A DNA stretch of 27,789 bases from Reticulomyxa filosa (GCA_000512085.1 ASPP01018869.1:1-27789); one strand, 5' to 3'; shown: positions 1-10,140, counted from the stretch's first letter. Notes: a model not told the origin generated them from the sequence alone. Program-made: numbers and translations.

Positions 1-646
1 CCAAAATGATATTTAAAAACTACACGATTCGTATATATTTTTTTTAAAAAAATTTTAATTAAATGTTGTTTTTTCATGGAAAAACACAATCATCTCTATA
101 AGGTAGCATTTTAGGTGTCAACTTTCTTTTTTATCTTACTGTATTTTATACAATAGAAATATATTAAATCTTGTTTATGATACTAATGTTGATTTAGTAC
201 TTTTACAGAATATGATGCTGATGTTATTCTGAAATATTAATATTGTTCATATATATTTGATTTAATATAAATTTCAAATATCATTTGTTAGCATTTGTTA
301 ATTAATTATTTTATTAAATTTTATTTTCAATTGTTCATGCACTATATGAGTCATTTATTAATCAATATAATTATTGTTTTTACACCGATGTATGATTTAT
401 GATCGTATTATTGTTGTGCTTTATCCTTTATTTTGAATATTTTTTTATTTTGAAGCACGATCATTTTGATTAGTTTGCCTATCGTCAATAGCATTTGGTA
501 AATATTTGTGTATTATTGGACTTGTTATGTATTAAAATAAATTTAAAGCTTTTGTTAATAATGTGCTTTCTTTTAAAAGAGTGCGCAAAATACATTCTCC
601 AAATAAACTAAATAAAAAAAGACATTAATAAACAAAAAAAAGTGTT
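1..646. other. AT-rich flank without a recognisable gene
   Basis: Very AT-rich sequence with A and T runs and no open frame that looks coding. It lies downstream of the minus-strand hydrolase gene, so its right edge should hold that gene's 3' UTR and poly(A) region. I see no RNA gene or mobile element. Confidence 0.6.
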
Positions 647-1873
647 CTAATTGGAAACAGTTTCAAGTTTCGAATTATGACATTTAGCATAAATTTGGGG
701 CAAGAACTGTGCCAAGTGATGCATTTCTTTTGCACAATGTGCAAGTAGATGAGCACCTAGAGCCTTTGGCAACGTTATTTTACGTAAGTATGGTATGTTT
801 AAAAATAAATAGACAATCCATCTCAATGGAATTGGAATATCTTGGAGAGGTTTAGTATCACCGATCCAAAAACGTGACTTCATGATGCACCCTTTGTTAT
901 CCGGCGTGCGTATAATGCAATGCACAAATGAGCCATACTCCACATTATATTTCAGAGAATCGCACGTTGCGCACACAATTTCATATTTTTCTTTATTTCG
1001 AATCTCTTCGTCTGTAAAACCAAACTTTTTTGGATCCACAAAATTAATACGGACAAATCTTGTCAATGCATTTGCACTTGCATCGTTCCGCCCCAAATAG
1101 ACATATACATTTTTGCCGTGTTTGACAGGCACTATCAAAAACATAAATCAAAACAAAACAAAAAAAATTATTGTCATTATTGCCATTGTCACTGTTTGGT
1201 TTGCACTGATCAGAATGTACAAGTCATTGTGCAAGGACGTTTCAGTCAGATATTGAAACGACAACATACTCCAAAACTATACTTTGGAGACACAAATTTT
1301 TTTTTTTGTATGTGTACAAATATGGCAATAAAAAATTCGACCTTTGGTATAGTTTTGCTCTGAACGCAATGGATTGGATTTGCACCAGGCCTTAGCGTGG
1401 TCCCCAGGAAGACACCATCTGTACCAATGATATTTTCCTTGTCCGTTGCACATATTCGCAAACCAAAAACGAAACATGTCTGGAGTCGTGTTTGGAAAAA
1501 AGGTGTCACAGTGCACATGCAATATCTCATGCTTATCAAAACCGTAGCCATACGAAAAATCAAAATATTCAGATTGTTTGCTCAATAGTCGAAACCGAGC
1601 TTGAGCAAGGTTGTACAGCTGATAAGATGAAACTGGCCGGTTTAAACCGACAAAAAACGGAACGTGGTTCAACAATTTGTCAAAATGTTCTTTATCTACA
1701 TTGGGTAACCATGTTCCTATGCAAACGTCAGGAATATTTTCTTCGTCGTCGCTTAGTTCTGGGCTTGAATTCAACGAAGTCAAAATAAAAAAGCTCACTT
1801 GGTATATAAGCAAGGACGCAAGGCATAACGACAAAAGAAACAGGACCGATATATGGTCATAGTCTCCTTGCAT
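647..1873 (-). CDS. PhlG-type (2,4-diacetylphloroglucinol hydrolase-like) hydrolase, membrane-anchored
   Basis: Two exons, 1873-1318 and 1131-647, joined across a GT–AG intron of 186 nt, give 346 residues. A second in-phase donor at 1341 would give 338. The ATG at 1873 is the first in frame. Residues about 8-30 are strongly hydrophobic, so the N-terminus is probably a membrane anchor. The rest resembles the zinc-dependent PhlG family, which cleaves a carbon–carbon bond in acyl-phloroglucinols. Seen are TTPDMFRFWF at about residue 129, a following PGDH, then FVDPKKFGF, SRFWIGD and near the C-terminus HCAKEMHHLAQFLPQIY. The HxxxE in that last motif (about H317, E321) fits the metal-binding HxxxE I recall for PhlG. 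The true substrate cannot be read from the sequence. It diverges from the gene at 2130. Confidence 0.75.
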
Positions 1874-2129
1874 GGTTTTAAAAATAAGCAAAACAGAAAA
1901 TAAAAATGTTTTGACTTATGACTTTGCTGGCGTAAACTCAGAAAAGTTATATTAAAAAAAAAGTAAGCAAATATAACCTGACCATGCACATTTTTTTAAA
2001 ACTTGCTCTACAAGATAGAGCCAAAAAATTTCACGTAAACAAAGCAATCTAAATTTACCAGAGTAGTTGGGAAACAGTCTCTTTAAAAAAAAATTGAAGG
2101 AGCTAAACTTTTGACATATTTCATCAGTG
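1874..2129. promoter_or_regulatory. Shared divergent 5' region
   Basis: About 256 bp separate the start codons of the minus-strand PhlG-like gene and the plus-strand alpha/beta hydrolase. Promoters for both must lie here or inside their 5' ends. No convincing TATA box or other named element is visible above the AT-rich background. Confidence 0.4.
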
Positions 2130-3791
2130 ATGGCAATGAATTTCTCTCGATTTGGATCAGAATCTGCTGTAAATATGGCAATGTTCCCATTGCAATATGA
2201 CGGACATTCAACTTATAACTACTATCAATACGACGACAAATTATTGTTTATTCCGTTTCAAGTTGAAGTGGCACTGTCTTCCCAAACTACTCCATAAAGG
2301 CAAAAAGAAAGGAAAAAACAAACAAACAATAAAAAAACAAAAAAGAAATATGCGCATGAGAATAAAAAAAAATTTATCGAGAAAGACAAGCATATAAACG
2401 GGAAGATGGGGAGTTTGGTGTTGTTTATTGAGGGGTGTGAACGTAACCTGCCGTCGTTTGTGGCAATAGTATTCCACGGAAATGGAGTGGACTTGGGTAC
2501 AGCAGCGATGATGTACCGAGACTTGACAAGATCACTTGCGGTGCATATCCTAATAGTAGAATATCCAGGATATGGTTTGTTGAAAGGTCACTGTAATGCG
2601 CAAGCAGCTATTGATCACAGTGAAAACGTATACGACTTTGTGACAAAGGAATTAAAAGTAAAACCGGAGCAAATCGTTATTATAGGCCAAAGCATTGGTA
2701 GCGGAGTAACCTGTCATTTGGCTCGGCGTCCAAACTTTATGACCGTGCTGATCAGTCCTTTCACGAGCATACAAGCACTGGGCAAAGAAAAATACCCTTT
2801 GCGTTTTGGCAAAGGTTTTTTTGAAAAAGTGTTGCAAGATTTGGATAAAATCAATCAAAGGAAGTCAATATACACAACACCATCTGAAGAAATTGAAGAT
2901 GAGGACAAATTAAATGAGAATGAAGAGAATGGGGATATCTCTGGCAATAATCCTGCTTCAAGCAATATAAAAAATGCCTCCCAAAAAAATGGAGTCGCTA
3001 TAACATCTACGGAAAATATAGATGTTTTGGACTTTAAACTCCTCCCGCTCCAGCCCCAAGTTTCCGACAGCCGCGAAAGAGAGTCAGAGGAGGACGAAAA
3101 GCAAAATTTCCGCAAAAAAGAGAGTGGCTCCATGGCGAGTCAGGCCAAATCACAACAAGCTGCACACACCACAAGTGGCTCTATCTTTGCTTTGTCAACA
3201 GCAAACCGGCCCAACCAAGAAGAAGACAATCTCGATGCCAATGCCAATGACGACCATTCCCGATCGAAAGTATCGAAATCAAAAAAGTCGAGTAAATCCA
3301 ATTCGATTCGCATTTTCAACAATTTGTCCTGCGTCAAACATATGCAATGCTCCAATATTATGTTGTTCCATGGCAAAGATGACGATCTAATTCCTCCTTC
3401 ACACTCGGAGATGTTATATAAAGAGATCGAAAGCAGACGGCAATCTACACCTGGTTTGTGGCTCTAAAAAAAGATTGTTTTGTTTTTTTTTAAAAAAAAA
3501 ACATGAATTCTTCTCATTTTGCACCTTGCGCCTTGCGCTTTGCACCTTGCAATTAAAACAGACGACAAGTATTTGAAAAAAGCTAGATTATTTTTACTCA
3601 ACAATCGCAATCACAGTAATATCATAATCACACAAGATGTTGCCATCAAGGTTTTTCGAGAATTAAAATCGAAAAATGGAACTCTGCCAGATCTTCGACA
3701 AATGGATGATAAAATCAAAAACTTGTGTATCAATCCCAAACCTGACCGACCTTTGTACAGTGTCAAAAAATTGGTTGGGACGATAAAATAA
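2130..3791 (+). CDS. Alpha/beta hydrolase of the ABHD13/ABHD17 (Bem46) group
   Basis: The proposed exons are 2130-2261, 2391-3453 and 3562-3791, for 474 residues. The second intron (3454-3561) is secure by phase. The first (2262-2390) is the best phase-0 choice but has an A-rich acceptor. Exon 1 carries the KLLFIP strand typical before the core. Exon 2 carries FHGNGVDLG (oxyanion region), VEYPGYG, the nucleophile elbow GQSIGSG and the acid loop HGKDDDLIPP. Exon 3 supplies the likely catalytic histidine in NRNHSN. The family includes membrane-associated serine hydrolases, some of them depalmitoylases; the substrate here is unknown. About 165 acidic, Ser- and Lys-rich residues (2870-3310) are inserted between the core strands and are probably disordered. 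Confidence 0.82.
3521..3550 (+). repeat. Short imperfect tandem repeat in an intron
   Basis: Four 7-8 nt units of the form GC(A/G)CCTTGC or GCTTTGC lie back to back in the second intron of the alpha/beta hydrolase gene. They are more GC-rich than the rest of the intron. Slippage is the simplest explanation. Confidence 0.6.
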
Positions 3792-4961
3792 AAATTAAAA
3801 AAAAAAAGAGGCAATACAGAAATTAGAAATTGAAACAACATTAACAAAAAATAATATTGACAAAATTGCTGGCATTACTTAATCTCTTTTTGAATTCAGC
3901 GTTATTTTTTTTTTTTTTAACAACTAATACGCAAAATAATATCAACTTTTTTTTTCAATTGTTCGAAACGGGTGAAAAAAATTGTGAAGAGTGTGTGCGT
4001 GGAGATTGTGTCATTACAAAATCATTTTTATACAAGTGTGCTTTATATTTGAAAATGGTCGCAATCGTCAACGGTTAATAACACTTGTGATACAGAAGAT
4101 CCAAGTCAATTATTCTCTCGTATATTTCAGTCATTTTTCTCCGTATACACCGATTTATATGATTCGTACTTTTAATTTATTTTATCTCTTTCTTTCAGTC
4201 AATTGTGTTTGGAAATTAATTGCGTATAGTAATGACTTATATCTCCTTTCAAAAAAATTGTTAATTATATCATATCATCAGTAAGCAACAAATCAAAACA
4301 AAAGCTACTCAATGTATAAAATGCACGTGCATCTAGGATGTCACAAAAACATGAAAACATTGCAAAATATCAACAGTTACTGATTTTCGGTAGAAGTTGG
4401 AAATACAAGCAAGACTCTCCAGAAAGCTAAATAGGAAAAAAAACACTACTTCATGTATAGTTGCATCAAATGAGACAATTTTAAACAAACAATCGCTATT
4501 GAATAATTTGTCATAGCGTCAAGTTGCACAATATTAAAATTTTTAAATTTTTTTCACTAAGTTTCATTCAAAATTTGATTTTCCATGTTTTGAAAGTGAA
4601 AAGGTCATACAATTGTGTATGTCATTACATTACCCATTCAGCATAATAATACATTTATTTAAAAATACTTTATTCTTTTCGATAATTTTATCATTGTAGT
4701 ATTTATTAAATGATGTTCATTCATCACAATTTTTAAATTTTTAGTTAAAATTGAATATCTGCCAATGGAAAGAAAAACAGAAATCAGAGCGAGAATTTAA
4801 TACATACATCATTGGTAGATTGTAAAAAGACGTTCTCAAAGACAAATCTGTGTTTTTTGTAGTTCTGTGAGCCAGTTCAAACTGGTTTGAATTCCGTTTT
4901 TCGTTCAATAACAAAGAAATTTTGAAACTGTAAGAACCAATTCATCTGCCGAAAAAAAAAA
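3792..4961. other. Intergenic region, 1.17 kb
   Basis: AT-rich with long A and T runs. At 3960-4200 two overlapping frames stay open for about 40 codons each with fairly balanced amino acids, including DTEDPSQLFSRIFQ in one frame. This may be a remnant exon or chance. Near the right end, 4872-4891 holds overlapping palindromes listed separately. Nothing else is recognisable. Confidence 0.5.
4872..4891. promoter_or_regulatory. Overlapping palindromes upstream of the oxygenase gene
   Basis: CCAGTTCAAACTGG (4872-4885; 6-bp arms, 2-nt spacer) overlaps TTCAAACTGGTTTGAA (4876-4891; 7-bp arms, 2-nt spacer). They lie about 70 bp before the start codon at 4962. Dyad symmetry this close to a start could be a dimeric transcription-factor site. 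The function is inferred only. Confidence 0.35.
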
Positions 4962-7267
4962 ATGAAATCTGGCTCTGATATTCCTCAAGCAAATAGCGAT
5001 ATTTTATGCAGTGTTGTATACAAGCAGCGTTCGGATTTGTTCCATTTCTGCGTTCGTAGTTCCTTGTGTGCGTGGACAGGATTTGTTTGTTTTGGACAAC
5101 TAAAAAGCAATCAAGACGAGGGAGAATTCCTGCAATGCGCCTGTGTGTACGTGCTGACTACGTTGCTTGCAATCTATTGTATTATATTTTCTCCAACAGT
5201 TCGTTTGAGAGACGAGGTGGCGCCTGTCATTGCGCTGCATATGGCGCACTTGTCATCCTTAGACAAGGCGGTCTTGTTGTTAGTGATACCAAGTAGCATC
5301 AGCCCTTTGGTTGTATGGTTACATTCGAATTTGCTAGTACAAGTGTGTATCGCAGTTGTGAAATACTTTTTACTGTATGGACTAATGATAGTCTTTGTCA
5401 ACATTGCCTCTCCACGTATTCGATTGAACACAGACGCACAACCAAAGAATCTGAGAATACCAGGTGAATAAGTTTGCAAGGGGAAAAAAAAAGGGGTTTA
5501 AAAAAAAAGTTTTTTTTGTATGGGGAGGGGTTGCATTTTTTGTAATGCGCACAAGATTTTAAAATAGGTACGTGGGGGTTTGGGGGGCCGAAAAAAAAAA
5601 AAAATTGGAACGTATACGTCGAGGTTGGGTGTAGAATATTATTTGGAAAAAGATTCTCCCAGTGACAAGGTATTGGATCAACTGTTGAAAACAGGCGATC
5701 TCATTGCAGATGAAGCTTATGAAGAGTTGTTACCTTTGTTGAACCCGACCTGCGACTCGGACGTGAATGTAGAAGCAGAAACCAAAACAGGTGCGAACAC
5801 AGACATGAAGACAGACACAAGCAGCAAAGGTTGTCCGTTTATGAAGGGGCTTTCTGGTGGCCACGATGCCAACGCCTCGAAGAGGGACCCAGTGGATGTG
5901 CTGCTGGAAACAGTAGACCTGTATGCCAAAGATAAGAATAAATACTTGAAACTGAAGCAATTAGTGGCGGACGCGTCCACAATTCCGTCATGGGTGGATT
6001 GGAAGAAAATTGAAACTGGACAAAAGTTTCATGGTGGTGGCTTTGTCGCCATTGCGTACATTTTGGGCATATTCACTTTAGGTATATTTGTTTATACATA
6101 ACACACACTATCATTACTTACATTGCATGTATGTACAAACTTTTTTTTGAAAAAGGGGGTTTTTTTGCCCCCCTTTTTGCAAAGTAACGTTTTGTATGTA
6201 TACATGTTGTATACGTTTTTTTTATTATCTTGTTTTAAAAATAATGATTTATGTGGATCAAAGTCGGAGGATTTGGTTGTCCGGAAATAAATGAAGTATT
6301 AATAACCTCACGCTATTGGGCCTCGTCAAATGGGATGAAAGTGGTCCGCAACACGATCTCGCGATTGCAAGAGACTTGTGTGTGGATGATTCAATCTTCC
6401 AAGATGTCGAGTGTTTACACCCGAGAAACAATGGATGGAAAAGTATTTTGCGAGTGAGACTGTTACACGCAGGTGTTCGTCATCGCCTTACTCACAAAAA
6501 ACAACAGTCTTCAGTTGGGACAAATGCTGACGATGCCAATCATCAAGCGATAATCAATCAATGCCATTTGATTGCCACGTTGCTGGGGTTCCAGTTTAAT
6601 CCTTTAATCAACTTGCTCACTGTTTTTGGCTTACCCATTACTTTCGAAGAAGCACAGTGCTACACGCATCTATGGAGATATGTTGGACATGTCTTAGGAA
6701 TCAAATATCCATCGGGTGTTAGAGATGCATTGTCCGACTTTGATACGTCACGTGCTTGGATGGTCAAAATTTACGACAAATTGATTGCCCCGAACGATAG
6801 CAGTAAACTTTTGGCAAGTCATGTTTTGCAAGCAATTGCTTATCCACTTGAAAATGCATGGCCTGGCAAACTGATGGGCATTAATTTAAATCACTTAAAC
6901 TCTTTATTCCGGTTCAATCTTTTTTTTTTTTTCCCCTCCCAAGGTTACAGTTTTATTCTTTTTAAACAGGGCGTTTTTGGCTGAAAAGTATGCAGACGAG
7001 ATTGGAATTGGAACACAATTGCGATCTAATTGGTGGATGGAACTCCAAGTTCGTACTATCATCGCCACTTTTCGCTTGGGTCATGTTTACAGCTATCTAT
7101 TTGGTTTAAAAAAGGTAAACAACTGGCTAGGGCTTCACATGTTTCGCTCGTATGCGACGTGGATGGTCAAGTCGCGATTCAGCAAGCGTGAATGCCGTTT
7201 CGCTAGGTATCTTGACATCCGTAATAACATTACGTTGCCAAAATTCTTGGATTACGTCATGTTTTAA
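4962..7267 (+). CDS. MpaB/Lcp-type haem oxygenase (DUF2236) with N-terminal membrane region, one apparent frameshift
   Basis: Exons 4962-5463, 5635-6081, 6264-6911 and 6970-7267 join in phase. Exon 1 (167 residues) has three or four hydrophobic spans. The oxygenase part starts with EYYLEKDSPSDKVLDQLL, then PSWVDWKKIETGQ, INEVLITSRYW, RLQET, RVRLLHAGVR and EEAQCYTHLWRYVGHVLG. By my recollection of Lcp rubber oxygenases, the R, T, R, H and R of RxxxT and RxxHxxxR bind or support haem. All are present (about R350, T354, R381, H384, R388), with E where Lcp has K167. MpaB enzymes are ER-bound and cleave prenyl side chains, so an ER location is likely. The frame shifts by +2 inside exon 3 at a (TG)4 run (6377-6384). 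Dropping one TG restores the family spacing and makes the total 1,893 nt, a multiple of three. Confidence 0.85.
6150..6178 (+). other. Homopolymer hairpin in oxygenase intron 2
   Basis: Five A then five G (6150-6159) can pair with five C then five T (6169-6178) around a 9-nt loop. The hairpin lies wholly within intron 2 (6082-6263). Similar purine or pyrimidine blocks occur in several other introns of the window. Confidence 0.55.
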
Positions 7268-8262
7268 GATATAATGTCTGGTGTTACAAAATGATTGTAT
7301 CTTAGTTGTGTTGGGACATAGAAAAATTTTCTTTTTTTTTTTCCCTCTGTTCAGTAAAAATCACACATAAGAAAGTTGTCAAATAATTGCCTCTTTGAAC
7401 AAATTCTTTTTCACAAGATATTATCTCTGCAGTAAATACAAAATATTGACGCATTGAAAAATTTTGTTTTAAGTGGTACATAGAGTTGTTAAAAAAAGAA
7501 TTTGCAATTTCAATCAACTTTTCATTGCCACAAATACCAACATTTTCCTTATTTTATATATTCGTTCTACAGTTTGGACGAATTATTGCAATTTGACGTT
7601 CCTTCGATTCAATTCATTAATTGTAACAAACAAAAAACAGTTAAAAATAAGGAACATTTCAACGAAAAGGAATTTTTGTATATTTTCATAAAAGTGAACA
7701 AAATAAATGATAAAAATAAAAAATAGCTGAAAAAGTTATTTATTGAATTTATTTTTCAATTGAATATTTGTTGGTTATGATACAAACTTGCTATTCAATA
7801 GGACAAAGACAAAGTAATTATTGCAAATTAGTTTTCTCGTTCCAAAAATATCGTAGTATTGCAATTAATACAAATAATCGTTGGTGATTAATATAAGTGG
7901 TACACAAAATTTTTCAAAGAAGAAAATCTAAAATGTAGGATTAATTTATAATAAAAAATAAAAAAATATCACATACACAAAACAGTAAACAAAAAACCAG
8001 CAAATTGTAAATAATTAAATAAAATTGCACAAAAGCAAAATATTTCAAATAACTCATCATAAAAAAAAACAACAATGAAAAATACACAAAAAATATACAA
8101 ATAAAATCATTTAAAACATAAAATTAAGCACTGCATCATTTAATAAAGAAAAACAAAAAACAAAAATTTAAAAAAGAAAAAAATGGAAAAAAGGGAAAAA
8201 ATATTACTTTTTCTTTTTTGTCTTTTTTTCTTTTTTTAACCACTAAGCATATTTCCAACAAG
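7268..8262. other. Intergenic AT-rich region, about 1 kb
   Basis: Dominated by A-rich stretches, especially 7900-8230. A short open frame at 7502-7726 (+) contains SLDELLQFDVPSIQF and could be a stray exon, but nothing supports it. No RNA gene or mobile element is recognised. Confidence 0.5.
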
Positions 8263-8487
8263 CTAATCTTTAGGATATTTTGCACGATACATATATCGCA
8301 AGTATTTGAAAAACACAATGAGTCCCACTTTGTAACTTGTTTGAAATATTAACGCGAGAGCATTCTTTGTTTCTTCGGAATACAGAACCGATTGGTTCGG
8401 AGACAAGGCGTTAAATACACCTGAATAATCCCCAATAGTGGCGAGGCAAAGGCAACGTTCGTTATTTGATGCTGTACTTCTTGGTAT
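8263..8487 (-). CDS. Unassigned terminal exon or gene fragment
   Basis: A frame open for 74 codons runs from 8487 to a TAG at 8265-8263. It is richer in GC than its surroundings and has balanced amino acids, for example ATIGDYSGVFNALSPNQ, YSEETKNALALIFQ and the C-terminal FFKYLRYMYRAKYPKD. Upstream in the same frame is a TAA, so any earlier exon must join by splicing; AG sites at about 8471 and 8479 are candidates. I do not recognise the family. It could be the tail of the kinesin-like relic on the same strand, or the last exon of another gene. Confidence 0.45.
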   Translation of the reverse strand: MPRSTASNNERCLCLATIGDYSGVFNALSPNQSVLYSEETKNALALIFQTSYKVGLIVFFKYLRYMYRAKYPKD

Positions 8488-8629
8488 TTATTTGTTTCTA
8501 TTGTGTATTTGACTGGGATGATCTAGAAACTCGTTCTATAATTGTTTGTATGCTTGTTTCCATAATTTGATTCGCTGTATTATAGTGTTAGTAATGGAGT
8601 TTGTGTGTTGTTTTCCTCACTCCTTGGAT

Positions 8630-9600
8630 GCCACGACTCTAACGAACATTTGTTGTAGTAAAATTAATTTAGCAGTATCCGCAAATGTAATAATGTTATC
8701 TGTAGTAATAGCATATTGGGAACTTCTAGAAATAGTTAATAATATTGACATATATGAATCTGGATTGATATACATTTGTAATGTTTTGGCAATTGTGTTT
8801 TTTAGTATGAAATTTGAACGAATTGCGAAGATCATTTAGCAAATCATTCAAATGATTTGTTGTATATCATCTGCTTCCGTTTTATGTATTTAGTTTGAAA
8901 TAAAGTCACGTGATGTTTTAATCAATCATCTCATTGTTCAATATTGTTGCAGCTGCAATAAAGGTAATTGAATGATTATTGGACCGCCTTGATTAAAATT
9001 GTTATCAATATGTGTAATTGTTATTATTGCATGACCACGTGATGAATTGTGATTACCTTTTGATTCTGATTTGTGATATGTTTTGTATATGTCTTGCATT
9101 ATTTGATGAATGATTACGTTTTCGTTAATTGGGACTTGTGTAGTTAAGTTGACGTTACATATTGTTTTCCCTTTTTTATCGTATCTTGTTTCTGCTTGAA
9201 TATTTTGATTCAACAGTATATCTTAAAATTTTATGTCTGTTGTTGATTTGCCATATATTTCTAATACTGATATTGACATTGATACTTTGTCTAAATCAAA
9301 CCTGAGTAACAACTCTTGGTTGCAAATGGAATTATTGCGGTCGAATCGTCATTTTTATTTTGGCCGTTTTGTGACGCTCCAATTAATGAATAGGTTTTTC
9401 CTTTGACTGCTTGACTGCATATGATTAAAGTCTTATTATAACATCGATTGACTTGTGAATGATCGATAAAGTGATTGTTTCGCTAATCGTTTTATTTATT
9501 GCATCAATATTGAACACATTTTCAAACGTATAAATATTCACACACTTATTAGAAAATTCTAACGAAGTCGTCAATGTATTGTTATCAATTTTTACATTTT
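8630..9600 (-). pseudogene. Decayed kinesin motor domain
   Basis: Read on the minus strand, kinesin motor landmarks occur in correct order but in different frames: YTFENVFNID (about 9530), the P-loop remnant GKTYSLIG (9401), AIIPFAT, VSMSISVLEIYGK (about 9280), switch I NSSRGHAIITIT (about 9045), SITFIAAAT in place of the switch II LTFVDLAG (about 8965), and ILLTISRSSQYAITTDN then ITFADTAKLI (about 8690). Spacing is close to real kinesins: about 119 residues from P-loop to switch I and 28 from there to switch II. At least four frame changes and an in-frame TAA after TTDIKF break it. The P-loop has lost its usual GQTGSGKT form and switch II its DLAG. Introns would not plausibly explain all breaks, so I call it a pseudogene. 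Confidence 0.72.
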
Positions 9601-9699
9601 TTTTCTGTCAAAAATTTTATTCTATTTTATACTGTAATATGTTTTAATTTTAGCCTTTGATTCAATTGTGAAATTTTTTGAATAATTTATATTGTGTTG

Positions 9700-9985
9700 A
9701 TTATTTTGTTTTATTATAATACGTATATTGTTTGTGTTGCTTGTAAGCGAGTACATTATTGTGTTTATTATTTATATCGACATGTTGTGTAGTTATATCT
9801 ACATTCGAAATGATATTTTGCAAACTATTTTGTCTTGTACCACGATCACATAATTCTTTAGAATTTGAAAATTTCGATACGTCATTTACTTCTTTATTCG
9901 TACTAGTACGCCCTGAAAGAGGTAACACATCACGATTATGCAGTGCGTTGTCAAAAGTGGTGTTACGATGTTTGATCTATGTTTA
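9700..9985 (-). pseudogene. Possible 5' remnant upstream of the kinesin relic
   Basis: A minus-strand frame is open from about 9971 to a TAA near 9701. It encodes polar sequence such as HRNTTFDNALHNRD, VNDVSKFSNSKELCDRG and QHVDINNKHNNV. It lies just upstream of the kinesin-like relic on the same strand and may be its decayed N-terminal extension. No domain is recognisable. Confidence 0.3.
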
Positions 9986-10013
9986 CAATGATGATTAACA
10001 AGAAGTGTTTGTG

Positions 10014-10140
10014 ATGGTTGTGGCCATTCTGGCCACGATGGCAGCAACACATTTGTCTAGTCTCTCCGAACGAGTTTGGAAGTCTTTTGAGGTAACGGAA
10101 GGCTTGAGGATTGCGGTACTAGGTACTGCCAACTGGTGAG
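10014..10140. other. GC-richer island with short open frames on both strands
   Basis: This stretch is clearly more GC-rich than its flanks. On the plus strand an ATG at 10014 opens a 42-codon frame ending in EGLRIAVLGTANW. On the minus strand a 46-codon frame reads SVTSKDFQTRSERLDKC then VAAIVARMATT. It also holds the perfect hairpin GTGGCCATTCTGGCCAC (10020-10036; 7-bp arms). It may be an exon fragment or the edge of an old insertion. I cannot assign it. Confidence 0.35.

Noticed and set aside
1118-1363. Plus-strand ORF over the PhlG-like intron
   Set aside because: It is a shadow of the intron and exon ends of the minus-strand gene, which has family motifs.
6377-6402. A 26-nt GT–AG intron explaining the oxygenase frame change
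   Set aside because: It would delete residues needed for the family spacing between RLQET and the LHPRNNGW motif; one extra TG explains the data better.
8546-8839. Plus-strand 97-codon frame
   Set aside because: It lies opposite the end of the kinesin-like relic, which has clear motor motifs on the minus strand; the plus product has no motif.
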